Below are positions 44,475-53,675 of a DNA stretch of 64,000 nt, piece by piece. The position numbers and the translations under genes were made by a program. Origin of the DNA: Leptospira sp. WS39.C2. Lineage in GTDB: Bacteria > Spirochaetota > Leptospiria > Leptospirales > Leptospiraceae. The notes beneath the pieces were generated by a model that saw only the letters and a list, made by a program, of their open reading frames with translations, did no database searches and was not told where the DNA came from. The stretch covers positions 3,268,001 through 3,332,000 of the forward strand of contig NZ_CP162142.1 of NCBI RefSeq assembly GCF_040833965.1, written 5' to 3'. Each line of letters begins with the position of its first letter. The first letter of the stretch is position 1.

Positions 44475-45446
44475 ATGAACAAAGATATAAGAAATGGTTT
44501 TATTGACACAATAGGAAATACACCTCTCATCCGAATTCGATCTTTAAGTGAAGAAACCGGATGTGAAATCCTTGGCAAAGCGGAATTCTTAAACCCAGGC
44601 GGATCAGTAAAGGACCGTGCTGCCTTGTACATCATCCAAGATGCTGAAAAAAAAGGCCTTCTCAAAAAAGGGGGAACCGTTGTCGAAGGCACTGCCGGGA
44701 ATACTGGGATAGGATTGACTCATATATGTAATGCGAAAGGATATAAATCGATCATCGTCATTCCTGAAACCCAATCCAAAGAAAAAATAGAAATGCTACG
44801 AACGTTAGGTGCAGAAGTTATACTTGTCCCTGCAGTTCCTTATGCGGATCCAGGAAATTATGTTAGAGTTTCAGAACAAATTGCAAAAGAAACAGCAAAT
44901 TCTCTTTGGGCCAATCAATTTGATAACCTTGCTAACAGGGATGCACATTTTGAAACCACTGGTCCAGAAATATGGAACCAAACCCAAGGTAAAATTGATG
45001 TTTGGACAACTTCCATCGGTACTGGTGGAACTTATGCAGGTACGGCAATGTTTTTAAAATCAAAAAATCCTAATACCAAATGTATTGTGGCAGATCCTTA
45101 TGGATCAGGAATTTATTCTTATGTAAAAACGGGAAGTATCACCATCGAAGGATCTTCCATAACAGAAGGAATTGGGCAAGGCCGAATCACAAAAAACATG
45201 GAAGGAATGCCAGCTGATGATGCGATTCGAATTCATGATAAAGAAGCATTGGCAATCTTACAGAAAGTTTTAAAAGAAGATGGTTTGTTTATGGGTGGAA
45301 GTGTTGGCATTAATTTGGCAGCTGCCTACCAAATTGCGAAACAAATTGGTCCTGGCCATACAATCGTTACTGTGTTATGTGATACGGGAACCAAGTACCA
45401 ATCAAAAATTTACAATGCGGATTTTTTAAAATCCAAAGGATTATGA
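44475..45446 (+). CDS. cysteine synthase A family PLP enzyme
   Basis: Forms cysteine from O-acetylserine and sulfide, or a related beta-replacement. The PLP lysine is in NPGGSVKDRAALYI; the substrate loop EGTAGNTGIGL has Ala where CysK usually has Ser (TSGNTG); the phosphate-binding loop is SIGTGGTYAGTAMFL. 323 residues. The TAGNTG variant is found in several CysK-like branches, so a different acceptor is possible. Confidence 0.88.
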   Translation: MNKDIRNGFIDTIGNTPLIRIRSLSEETGCEILGKAEFLNPGGSVKDRAALYIIQDAEKKGLLKKGGTVVEGTAGNTGIGLTHICNAKGYKSIIVIPETQSKEKIEMLRTLGAEVILVPAVPYADPGNYVRVSEQIAKETANSLWANQFDNLANRDAHFETTGPEIWNQTQGKIDVWTTSIGTGGTYAGTAMFLKSKNPNTKCIVADPYGSGIYSYVKTGSITIEGSSITEGIGQGRITKNMEGMPADDAIRIHDKEALAILQKVLKEDGLFMGGSVGINLAAAYQIAKQIGPGHTIVTVLCDTGTKYQSKIYNADFLKSKGL

Positions 45447-45484
45447 GATTGGAATGAATTCAATTTCTATAAAGGTGATTATTT

Positions 45485-46246
45485 TTATCGTCCAACATTC
45501 ATAAGACTAGTAAAAAGCTCGCAAGCAGTTGTTGAGCCCAATTCACAAGCGTCATTCAACTCACCTAAAGCTTTTGTTATTTCATCTACTTGTTTTGTTT
45601 TTAAGCGTAAATTCGCAATCCCTTCCAATTCTTTGGCTTTTTTCAATTGGTCATTTATGTTTGCAAATTTCCATTGTGAATTTCTTTTTTCATATACCAA
45701 GCTATCTAAAAACATTTTTACATCTTTTTGGATCATTGGATAAACCGATTCATAACAAGTGATGATGATGATAAAACCAAAATCCTCATCTGTAGATGTG
45801 ATATAATGTTGGATGATTGTATCTTCTTTATCTTTAAATGTTCCAACCATCCCGATAAATTTATAAACTTCCTTTTCTTTTGTATCGTTTAATTTCTGAA
45901 GGTTATAATATTCACGGATATTAGTAATCATTGTATATTTTTTAGATTCCAAATGATGGAGAATGGGATCCAAATATTGTTTGTTGTCTGATGATTTAAA
46001 TAAAATGACAAGTGCAGGAATGATTTCTCGTCCCGACTCTTCAACCAATCCATTCGTTCTAAAATGATCAAGTTTTGTAGTTTGACCATTGGATCGGCGA
46101 TTGGTCAAATACCAATTAGGTGGCAATTGGAACAAAATACAATGGGAACCCAAACAAGTTTTCCACTTTTCCGTTTCTGCCTTAAGTGGCGAAATGATAA
46201 TGATGCAACAAAATAAAACGGATAAGAAAATTTTCGGATTTTTCAT
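45485..46246 (-). CDS. hypothetical exported protein
   Basis: A 253-residue protein with a signal peptide (IFLSVLFCCIIIISPLKA). Paired cysteines occur early (CLGSHC) and late (DACELGSTTACELF), the latter reminiscent of a Sel1-like repeat end. No family recognised. The start overlaps the stop of the acetoacetyl-CoA ligase gene by four bases, so it is probably in its operon. Confidence 0.66.
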   Translation of the reverse strand: MKNPKIFLSVLFCCIIIISPLKAETEKWKTCLGSHCILFQLPPNWYLTNRRSNGQTTKLDHFRTNGLVEESGREIIPALVILFKSSDNKQYLDPILHHLESKKYTMITNIREYYNLQKLNDTKEKEVYKFIGMVGTFKDKEDTIIQHYITSTDEDFGFIIIITCYESVYPMIQKDVKMFLDSLVYEKRNSQWKFANINDQLKKAKELEGIANLRLKTKQVDEITKALGELNDACELGSTTACELFTSLMNVGR

Positions 46247-48201
46247 CCAATTAATTCCTTTCTATCTTTAAAAAAATCAAGTGCATTTGGATTTGCGAGT
46301 GCATTTTTATTTTTAACTTCGAGACCAGCTACTGTTTGTTTGACGGCGATTTCTACTTTTTTACCATTAACAGTATAAGGAATTTCTGGAACTGAAAGAA
46401 CTATCGAAGGAACATGTCTTGGTGATGTTTCGAGTTTAATTTGTTCTTTGATTTTTCGAATCAATGGTTCTTCCAAAATCTTTCCATCTGCTAAAACAAC
46501 AAACAAAACTACTCTTACATCATCTTTGTAATCTTGACCAATGATCACCGAATCTTTGATTTCAGGAATTTTAGAAATTACAGAATATATGTCTGCTGTT
46601 CCAATGCGTACACCACCTGGATTAAGTGTTGCATCAGACCTACCATAGATAATCACTCCATCCTCATTTGTAATAGATGCAAAGTCACCATGGCACCATA
46701 TATTGTCATAGGTTTCAAAATAAGCAGATTTATACTTTACCCCTGATTCATCGTTCCAAAAATACAATGGCATGGATGGAAAAGGTGTTGGGCATACCAA
46801 TTCTCCTTTTTCACCAACAACAGATTTTCCCATATCGTCAAATACTTGCACGTCCATTCCTAATCCTTTGCATTGAATTTGACCAGCAAACACGGATAAG
46901 CTGGGGTTTCCCAGTGCAAAACATCCATTAAGATCGGTTCCACCGGATATGGAAGACAACTGAACATCTTTTTTTATATTTTCATACACATATAAGAATC
47001 CTGAGGCTGGCAAAGGAGAACCTGTTGAAAGGATTACTTTGAGTTCGGGAAGTGAAAATTTTGATTTAACTGATATGTTTTCTTCTTCTAACACCGAAAG
47101 ATACTTCGCACTTGTTCCAAAAATGTGAATGGATTCTTTTTCCGCCATATCCCAAAGATTTTCCCAATTTGGAAAAAATGGATTTCCATCAAACTGAAAT
47201 AAAGTGGCGCCAAGAGCAAGGACCGATTGGGACCAATTCCACATCATCCATCCACAAGTTGTATAATAAAAAAATCGATCTCCTTCCTTGAGATTACAAT
47301 GTAAGGATAATTCCTTTGTATGATTTAATAAAACTCCTCCACCTTGAACAATACATTTTGGTAATCCAGTTGTACCTGAAGAAAACATGATGTAAACCGG
47401 ATCCGAAAAACCAATTGGGATATATTCCAAATTGGTTTCCTTGGCTGCTTCTATTTCTGAATAACGGATTGGATTGACGATTTTTCCAAACTCATGGATT
47501 GGTTCTATGAATTCATAAACAATACTTTGTTTGAGTTCTGAATTAGGGGAAGAGAAAAGAGTTTGGGTCACTTCTTCCAATTTATCTATGATCGAAATTT
47601 TTTTACCTTTGAATAAATAAGATTCTACTGAAATCACTACTTTGGGAAGGATTTGTTCAAATCGATCTAATATCCCTTTTACTCCAAAATCTGGTGATGC
47701 ACTTGACCATATAGCACCTAACGATGTGGTTGCCAACATTCCAATGGTTGAGATAGGGGCATTTGGAACAATCCCAACAATTCGATCCCCTTTTTTGACA
47801 CCCAAAGATTTTAAATGTTTTTGTAAACGAATGACTTCCCGTTTTAGGTCAAAATAGGTTAACCTTTGTACGTTCCCATTTTCACCATAAAATACAATTG
47901 CATCTTTGTTAGGTTTTCCTTTCTCTAATAAATTTTCTGCAAAATTATATGTAAGATCCGGGAACCATTTACTTTCCGAAAAATGTGAACCTCGTTTTAA
48001 TGTTTGGGATGGTTTGTTTTTTAGAATGAAACCCGAAAAGAATAACCACTCTTTCCAAAAAACTTCATGTTCTTCGATTGAGAATTTATGAAATGAAACA
48101 TAATCTGGAAAGGATTTTCCTAATTTAGTTTCTAAATGATTTTGAAAACGAGTTAAATTGTTATCGAAATTGACGGGAGTCCATAAAGCATTTTGTGCCA
48201 T
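46243..48201 (-). CDS. acetoacetate-CoA ligase
   Basis: Activates acetoacetate with ATP and CoA, linking ketone or PHB turnover to acetyl-CoA. ANL-family motifs: MFSSGTTGLPK (P-loop), GGTDLNGCF, YGRSDATLNPGGVRIGTADIY (hinge) and TVNGKKVEIAVKQ (catalytic Lys). The N-terminal LWTPVNFDNNLTRF and SESKWFPDLTYNFAENLLE are typical of this enzyme rather than acetyl-CoA synthetase. ATG 48201 is chosen over a TTG at 48240 because homologues start near xxLWTP. 652 residues, normal length. Confidence 0.9.
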   Translation of the reverse strand: MAQNALWTPVNFDNNLTRFQNHLETKLGKSFPDYVSFHKFSIEEHEVFWKEWLFFSGFILKNKPSQTLKRGSHFSESKWFPDLTYNFAENLLEKGKPNKDAIVFYGENGNVQRLTYFDLKREVIRLQKHLKSLGVKKGDRIVGIVPNAPISTIGMLATTSLGAIWSSASPDFGVKGILDRFEQILPKVVISVESYLFKGKKISIIDKLEEVTQTLFSSPNSELKQSIVYEFIEPIHEFGKIVNPIRYSEIEAAKETNLEYIPIGFSDPVYIMFSSGTTGLPKCIVQGGGVLLNHTKELSLHCNLKEGDRFFYYTTCGWMMWNWSQSVLALGATLFQFDGNPFFPNWENLWDMAEKESIHIFGTSAKYLSVLEEENISVKSKFSLPELKVILSTGSPLPASGFLYVYENIKKDVQLSSISGGTDLNGCFALGNPSLSVFAGQIQCKGLGMDVQVFDDMGKSVVGEKGELVCPTPFPSMPLYFWNDESGVKYKSAYFETYDNIWCHGDFASITNEDGVIIYGRSDATLNPGGVRIGTADIYSVISKIPEIKDSVIIGQDYKDDVRVVLFVVLADGKILEEPLIRKIKEQIKLETSPRHVPSIVLSVPEIPYTVNGKKVEIAVKQTVAGLEVKNKNALANPNALDFFKDRKELIG

Positions 48202-48293
48202 CTTGAGAACAGATCTTCGCGAATTTACATATAATGGCAAGTATGTTACAGAAATGAGTAGTAGAAAAAAATATTCCAGAAATTGTAGGGAAA

Positions 48294-49664
48294 ATGCTAT
48301 TCAATTCGATTGATTATTTCTACTTTTTTATCACTTGTTATATCACTTATTGGATTTCACCATCTCGTTTTCGTAAATATATCCTAATTTTATTTTCCTT
48401 AATATTTTACGGCTATTGGAGTGGTTCTTTTTTAATACATTTCGTACTCTTTATCGTTATCACTCACCTTTGTGTAATCGGTATCTTAAAAACCAAAAAG
48501 AAAATATTTTTAATTTTTGGTGTCTTAATCAATTTAATCAATTTATGTTTTTTTAAGTACATACTTACCTACTTAAAATATCTCATGTCTGAAGGGGAAC
48601 TTACCATCCCATTCTTTCAATCGTTATCTGAATTTGTATTACCTTTAGCGATCAGTTTTTATACCTTCCAAATGATTGCTTATTTAGTAGATGCATGGAG
48701 AGGAAAATTTACAGAATCTCCTTTCCTAAATTTTCTACTTTTTATTTTATTTTTCCCACAACTCATCGCAGGTCCAATCATGCGACACGATGATTTTTAC
48801 GACCAAATAGATCATGCCAAGTTATCATTAGATTATGTACAACGAGGAATTTTACACATTCTATCGGGTCTTATAAAAAAAGTTCTCATCGCAGACCAAT
48901 TAGCAAAATTGATCAATCCTGTTTATGCTAATCCAAGCGAATACGATGGAATTTCCATCATACTCTCCACATTTGCATTTTCATTCCAAGTGTATGGAGA
49001 TTTTTCCGGTTACACGGATTTGGCTAGAGGATCCGCCTTTTTATTAGGATATGAAATCCCGGAAAATTTTCGATCTCCATTTTTGTCTGTTAGTTTTGCA
49101 GAACTTTGGGGTCGATGGCATTATACATTATCAACTTGGATTAGAGACTACCTTTATATCCCACTTGGAGGGAATCGTGTATCCGAAGTTAGATATAATA
49201 TCAACACTGTAATTGTGATGTCACTTTCAGGTTTGTGGCATGGTAATACTTATACATTTTTTCTATGGGGGTTTTTCCACGGTATTTTTTTGACAATTGA
49301 AAGATCTTTTTTTGGAAAACCTAATCGAAGTTCCATGACACTCCTCAAAAAAATTTTTGCAGTGATTTGGGTTTTCACAATTTTCTCATTCCTTGCAACT
49401 TTTTTTAGAATTGATACCTTGGAAAAAATCGTATCATTTTGGACATCCAGTATCAACTTACAAGGTAAAATCATTTATAAACCAGATTTTTGGGGACTCA
49501 TCATCGGAAGTTATGCCATTCAAATGATTGAATACAAAAATTATTTCCAAGACAAATTAAAACCATATATACAATGGTTAATTCCTATTTTTGCAATTTT
49601 AATGTATTATGCTCTGGTTAAAATTGAAGCGGCAACTGAAACATTTATCTATTTTCAATTCTGA
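48294..49664 (+). CDS. MBOAT family O-acyltransferase
   Basis: A 456-residue membrane-bound acyltransferase, AlgI/DltB-like, with about 11 spans. Typical elements: VLPLAISFYTFQMIAYLVDAWRG, LFFPQLIAGPIMRH, FAELWGRWHYTLSTWIRDYLYIPLGGNR, and the catalytic His in LSGLWHGNTYTFFLWGFFHG. It passes acyl groups across the inner membrane to an exported glycan. The next gene, eight bases downstream, is a DUF1574/SGNH-like protein, the usual partner of such systems. Confidence 0.92.
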   Translation: MLFNSIDYFYFFITCYITYWISPSRFRKYILILFSLIFYGYWSGSFLIHFVLFIVITHLCVIGILKTKKKIFLIFGVLINLINLCFFKYILTYLKYLMSEGELTIPFFQSLSEFVLPLAISFYTFQMIAYLVDAWRGKFTESPFLNFLLFILFFPQLIAGPIMRHDDFYDQIDHAKLSLDYVQRGILHILSGLIKKVLIADQLAKLINPVYANPSEYDGISIILSTFAFSFQVYGDFSGYTDLARGSAFLLGYEIPENFRSPFLSVSFAELWGRWHYTLSTWIRDYLYIPLGGNRVSEVRYNINTVIVMSLSGLWHGNTYTFFLWGFFHGIFLTIERSFFGKPNRSSMTLLKKIFAVIWVFTIFSFLATFFRIDTLEKIVSFWTSSINLQGKIIYKPDFWGLIIGSYAIQMIEYKNYFQDKLKPYIQWLIPIFAILMYYALVKIEAATETFIYFQF

Positions 49665-49672
49665 GAAATAAC

Positions 49673-50761
49673 ATGACTCCAAAAAAAGTTTATTTTTATC
49701 CACTGCTACTAGTTCTTTTCATTTTTGTTATAGATAAGATTGCATGTATTCCCAAATTTCGGGAGGCTGCTCGAAGGCCTTATAAGTCGGGACAAAATAT
49801 ACTGATTGGGTTTCCGAAAGTTTGGGAAGAAACAAAACAATTACAATCCGAGAATCAAAACGTTGTTGTTGTGACGGGATCTTCCAGATCTGATATTTTT
49901 CACGAATGGGAATCTATCCCTGTAAATAAAAACACTTATTCAAAACCAATTTATTTCGAAACAAGACTGGCTCTTAAAGCATCTGAATACTTTTTGTATT
50001 ACCTATTGTTAAAATCCATGATTGATTCTGGTTTTAAACCAAATCTTATGTTCATTGAATTTTCAGAAGAAATGTTGAACGAAAACAATGTTTATTCTTA
50101 TAAAACCAAGTGGAAAGAATTAATGTTACCGGAAGATGTTCTAATGGATATTTATCCTGTCTTCAATAACAAATATAAGTTTGAAATACTGAGTCGTTTA
50201 TTATTTGTTTCCTATAATTATCATATAAGACCAATCCAAGGGATTACAAATTTAATCAAAGGGGAAAATGCTAATGATGACACTTATTTTATAGCTCTTT
50301 CCTCTTACTTAAACAAAAAAAGACCATTTAATCCCAATAATGTGGGAATCCAAATCGATCAATTTACGCCTCAAGAATATGAAGATAGAATTGTAAAATA
50401 TAGCAAGGGACAAGAAGAACTTTTACTCAGTCAATTTATTCTTTCTGATACAGAAGTTGGATTTTTAAAAAGAATCATTGATTTAGCTGAAAAAAATAAT
50501 ATCCCTACTGTCATTTGGGAACCACAAGTTCATCCTTATTACCAGGAAAAAAGAAAACAAATTACTGGTGGAAACCTCTTTGAGACAATTTCTCAAAACA
50601 TAATCGATCCAAATTCTAAAAACATTCGTAAAATTTCATTGAACCATGGGAATACAAAATGTAAAATTTATACTGATTCTAGCCATGTTTCACCACTTTG
50701 TGTCCCCGAAATCGTAGATAAATTATTGCAAACTGCGAAGGACATTCCAAACTTTCAATAA
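49673..50761 (+). CDS. DUF1574 SGNH-like exported protein, acylation partner
   Basis: A 362-residue protein with an N-terminal span (FYPLLLVLFIFVIDKIACIP) that places the rest outside the inner membrane. GSSRSD near residue 70 resembles the SGNH block I serine, and DSSHVSPLC near the end the Asp-x-x-His block V, so it probably transfers an acyl group received from the MBOAT protein to a polysaccharide. DUF1574 proteins are abundant in Leptospira. Eight bases separate it from the MBOAT gene. Confidence 0.8.
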   Translation: MTPKKVYFYPLLLVLFIFVIDKIACIPKFREAARRPYKSGQNILIGFPKVWEETKQLQSENQNVVVVTGSSRSDIFHEWESIPVNKNTYSKPIYFETRLALKASEYFLYYLLLKSMIDSGFKPNLMFIEFSEEMLNENNVYSYKTKWKELMLPEDVLMDIYPVFNNKYKFEILSRLLFVSYNYHIRPIQGITNLIKGENANDDTYFIALSSYLNKKRPFNPNNVGIQIDQFTPQEYEDRIVKYSKGQEELLLSQFILSDTEVGFLKRIIDLAEKNNIPTVIWEPQVHPYYQEKRKQITGGNLFETISQNIIDPNSKNIRKISLNHGNTKCKIYTDSSHVSPLCVPEIVDKLLQTAKDIPNFQ

Positions 50762-50765
50762 TACT

Positions 50766-51161
50766 ATGAAACTCAAAAGAAAACATAAAAAGGTGATCAA
50801 CCAAAGTTTCCTTTTTTGTTTTCTTTTTTTATTTTCTGTCAATTTTATGTACCAGCGGATTGCAGACAATGAAGTCAATTGTGGTGCATTAGGTTCTCCT
50901 GAAAGCGGCTGTCCTTATGCGTTTTTAGACCACACCTTAGGAAACGATCTTGGTCATGAACTGGGAGAAGAGGGAGAACATTCCGATCATGTTTGTATTT
51001 CTTGCCCGTGTAATTCGATTGTTTCCGTAACATGGAATCTATTTTTATCCCACATTTTAATCAATTTGCACAAAGTATATTTTGTACCAACTGAAGTTCA
51101 AATACCAAAATTTGCATCATCTACATTTCTTTTTCGACCACCCAGACATCACCTAACTTAG
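50766..51161 (+). CDS. small Cys/His-rich protein preceding the metal efflux operon
   Basis: A 131-residue protein with one N-terminal span and then a Cys/Asp/His-rich stretch: NCGALGSPESGCPYAF, then DHTLGNDLGHELGEEGEHSDHVCISCPCNS. The spacing recalls DUF2946-type proteins found beside copper or heavy-metal efflux genes. It starts four bases after the DUF1574 gene but lies 45 bases before the efflux genes, so function probably belongs with the latter. Metal binding outside the cytoplasm is inferred. Confidence 0.6.
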   Translation: MKLKRKHKKVINQSFLFCFLFLFSVNFMYQRIADNEVNCGALGSPESGCPYAFLDHTLGNDLGHELGEEGEHSDHVCISCPCNSIVSVTWNLFLSHILINLHKVYFVPTEVQIPKFASSTFLFRPPRHHLT

Positions 51162-51206
51162 TTCTTTCGCAATTTATTTTTTTGCGTAAAATACGTGGGG
51201 GGTACC

Positions 51207-52538
51207 ATGTTTATATTTTTATTGATTAAAAAATCTTATCCTTATTGGATTCGATTACTTTTGTTTATTACATTTATCCATTTTTCAGAATTAAAATCTC
51301 AAGAATATTTGGACAAATCATGCAAAAACATAGACTCAATACTTGAATTGAGTTCGTGCATTGTTGTAAGTCATCCTGACTTTCGCCTGGAGGAAATCAA
51401 ACTTAAGGAAATTTCAGGAAGGAAAAAAATAGCTTCTTATTATTTTCCTTCAAACCCAACCTTCTCTGGTTATGTAGCTAGTCGGAAGGGAGATACAAGT
51501 TCGCCTATACTAGGTTCTTCCCCTTCAACTGCCAATAATTTTCAAGTGATGGTAAATCAAGAGATATTTACAAATGGAAAAAGGGAGATCGCAATCCAAA
51601 TTGCAGATGAAGAATTCAGATCTCAAGTATATAGAGTTGAAACAGTCAAACGTTTGTTAGAATTTGAAGCACTAAAAAAACTCACACGTTTTCGTTACCT
51701 TTTTCTGGAAAAAGAAAATAGTCTCAATAGTTTAAACTTAGTTAAGGAATTAAAAAATGTTTCGAAGGCAAGAATCAATGAAGGGCTCTCTCCAGGGATT
51801 GATGAATCTTTATCCGACTCAGAAGAAATCCGAATTTTTAAAATCTGGAACCAGACACATCGATTATACGAGAATGCGAAATCGGAATTAGAAGTTTTAA
51901 CAGGATTTCCTATCGAAATCAATCAATTCAATGTATACCATTGGAAACTTCCGAATGATTTGCCAATTGAAAAATCTGAATTGATAAAAATAGCTTATTT
52001 GTATCGCCCAGAAATTTTCCTAACGGAAAAAGAAATTGAATTAGCCCTTCTAAGGCACAATGAAGTTAAAAAACAAAAAATCCCGAATGTAAGTTTAGGT
52101 GCTTTTGCTCAAAACGATGGATTCAATGAACGAGTTGTAGGTGGAATGTTCACTTTACCGCTGACCATTTGGAGAGACTATGAAGGAGAATCCATCATCA
52201 GTTCTTCCAAAATTGATAGTTCAAAAGAGGTGAAAGAATCTGTATCTAGAAATATAAAACAGGAAGTTTTATTTGCACTCACAAATTATTTAACACTTGT
52301 AGAAGAAATTAAACTTTATGATGAAAACAAATTAGAGAGAGCAGAATCTGATCTTAAAAACCTTCAAGATGCCATCCGCTTTGGAAAAATCAAAATCATA
52401 GATGCAATCAACCAACAACGAATCCTCTTACAAACCAAATTAAACTATCTAAACACTAAATCAGAATTTGAAGTTTCTCAAATAGAATTGATAAGAGTTC
52501 TTGGTTTGCCGACAAAATCATTGGATGTTCAAAAATGA
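51207..52538 (+). CDS. TolC-family outer-membrane efflux protein, CzcC-like
   Basis: Outer-membrane channel of a heavy-metal RND system; 443 residues with a signal peptide (SYPYWIRLLLFITFIHFSEL). Two outer-membrane-efflux repeats are seen by their long helices, with KARINEGLSPGIDES and NLQDAIRFGKIKIIDAINQQ as the repeat hairpins. ATG 51207 follows a run of six G (51197-51202) and is preferred to 51195. The stop overlaps the adaptor ATG as ATGA. Confidence 0.88.
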   Translation: MFIFLLIKKSYPYWIRLLLFITFIHFSELKSQEYLDKSCKNIDSILELSSCIVVSHPDFRLEEIKLKEISGRKKIASYYFPSNPTFSGYVASRKGDTSSPILGSSPSTANNFQVMVNQEIFTNGKREIAIQIADEEFRSQVYRVETVKRLLEFEALKKLTRFRYLFLEKENSLNSLNLVKELKNVSKARINEGLSPGIDESLSDSEEIRIFKIWNQTHRLYENAKSELEVLTGFPIEINQFNVYHWKLPNDLPIEKSELIKIAYLYRPEIFLTEKEIELALLRHNEVKKQKIPNVSLGAFAQNDGFNERVVGGMFTLPLTIWRDYEGESIISSSKIDSSKEVKESVSRNIKQEVLFALTNYLTLVEEIKLYDENKLERAESDLKNLQDAIRFGKIKIIDAINQQRILLQTKLNYLNTKSEFEVSQIELIRVLGLPTKSLDVQK

Positions 52539-53674
52539 AAAAATATATTCAACTTACCTTCATTTCTATCATATTCATTTTCGTAACAGTTTATTTTTGG
52601 CAATCGCGCCTTAAACATTCTAGCCAAAATAACACTATCGAAAATACAAATTCGCTACATTTATCAAAAGAACAAAAAGAAGCAATATTAATCGAATCGG
52701 AAACTGCGCTTAAGAAATTAATCCATACAAAGATTGAACTCACTGGTGAAACAGAAGCAGTGCCAGATGACATCATGGATGTACCAGCAAGAATATCAGG
52801 AAGGATCACAGCTGTATACTTTGTAGAAGGTGATGTAATCAAAAAAGGCCAAAAACTTGTTATCATCGATTCACCAGAATTAGCAAAACTAAGATCGAAC
52901 TATTTGGTTGCGAAATCAAAATATAATGCTGCAGAACAAAACCTAAACAGAATTAGCTCACTTGTCAAAATGAACTTGGCCGCAAAACAAGAACAAATTG
53001 ATGCGGAGGCAAATTTAAAAATCTTTGATTCTGAAAAAAATTCAGCAGAAGAAAATTTGCGAGCGAATGGTTTACCCATTGATTCTAGTTCTACTGGTCA
53101 ATATGTTGTTTATTCACCGCGGTCAGGTTTAGCATTATCTCGGAATGCAATTCCAGGTTCCATTGTTTCCGGAAACCAAATTCTTACAACAGTTGCCAAT
53201 CTTTCCAATTTATGGTTCCAAGCAAAAATTTATGAAAGTGATTTAAAGTATTTAACTGAAGGGATATCGGCCAAGGTAATATTAAACGCATATCCTGATC
53301 TTATTTTTTCTGGAACACTCGAACATATTGGGGAGAAAGTTGATCCGGAATCGCGAACAGTCCATGCGAGAGTTGTATTTAAAAATCAAAACAAAAAAGC
53401 AAAAATTGGTTTATTCGGTAAAACAATATTAAGTGTCAACGAAAGGAGTGGAATCACAATTCCAAATTTAGCAATTCAGTCTTACCAAGATGAAAAATAC
53501 GTTTTTATAGAAACCTCTACTTCAACATACCAATGGTTACCTGTGACAATAGGGTCTGCCAGTGAAGAAAGAACAGAAATTACAACTGGCCTAAACGAAG
53601 GAGACAAAGTAGTCACAAAAGGTGCGTTTGAATTAAAAGCCATTTTATTCAAAGAAACTTTTGGTGGAGAATGA
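52535..53674 (+). CDS. RND efflux periplasmic adaptor, CzcB/CusB-like
   Basis: A 379-residue membrane-fusion protein. An N-terminal anchor (YIQLTFISIIFIFVTVYFW), a lipoyl-like part (RISGRITAVYFVEGDVIKKG and KLVIIDSPELAKLRSNYL), a helical hairpin at about 120-170, then YSPRSGLALSRNAIPGSIVSGNQ and the barrel. No His- or Met-rich metal-binding extension is seen at the N-terminus. Coupled by ATGA to the channel gene and one base from the pump gene. Confidence 0.9.
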   Translation: MKKYIQLTFISIIFIFVTVYFWQSRLKHSSQNNTIENTNSLHLSKEQKEAILIESETALKKLIHTKIELTGETEAVPDDIMDVPARISGRITAVYFVEGDVIKKGQKLVIIDSPELAKLRSNYLVAKSKYNAAEQNLNRISSLVKMNLAAKQEQIDAEANLKIFDSEKNSAEENLRANGLPIDSSSTGQYVVYSPRSGLALSRNAIPGSIVSGNQILTTVANLSNLWFQAKIYESDLKYLTEGISAKVILNAYPDLIFSGTLEHIGEKVDPESRTVHARVVFKNQNKKAKIGLFGKTILSVNERSGITIPNLAIQSYQDEKYVFIETSTSTYQWLPVTIGSASEERTEITTGLNEGDKVVTKGAFELKAILFKETFGGE

Positions 53675-53675
53675 T

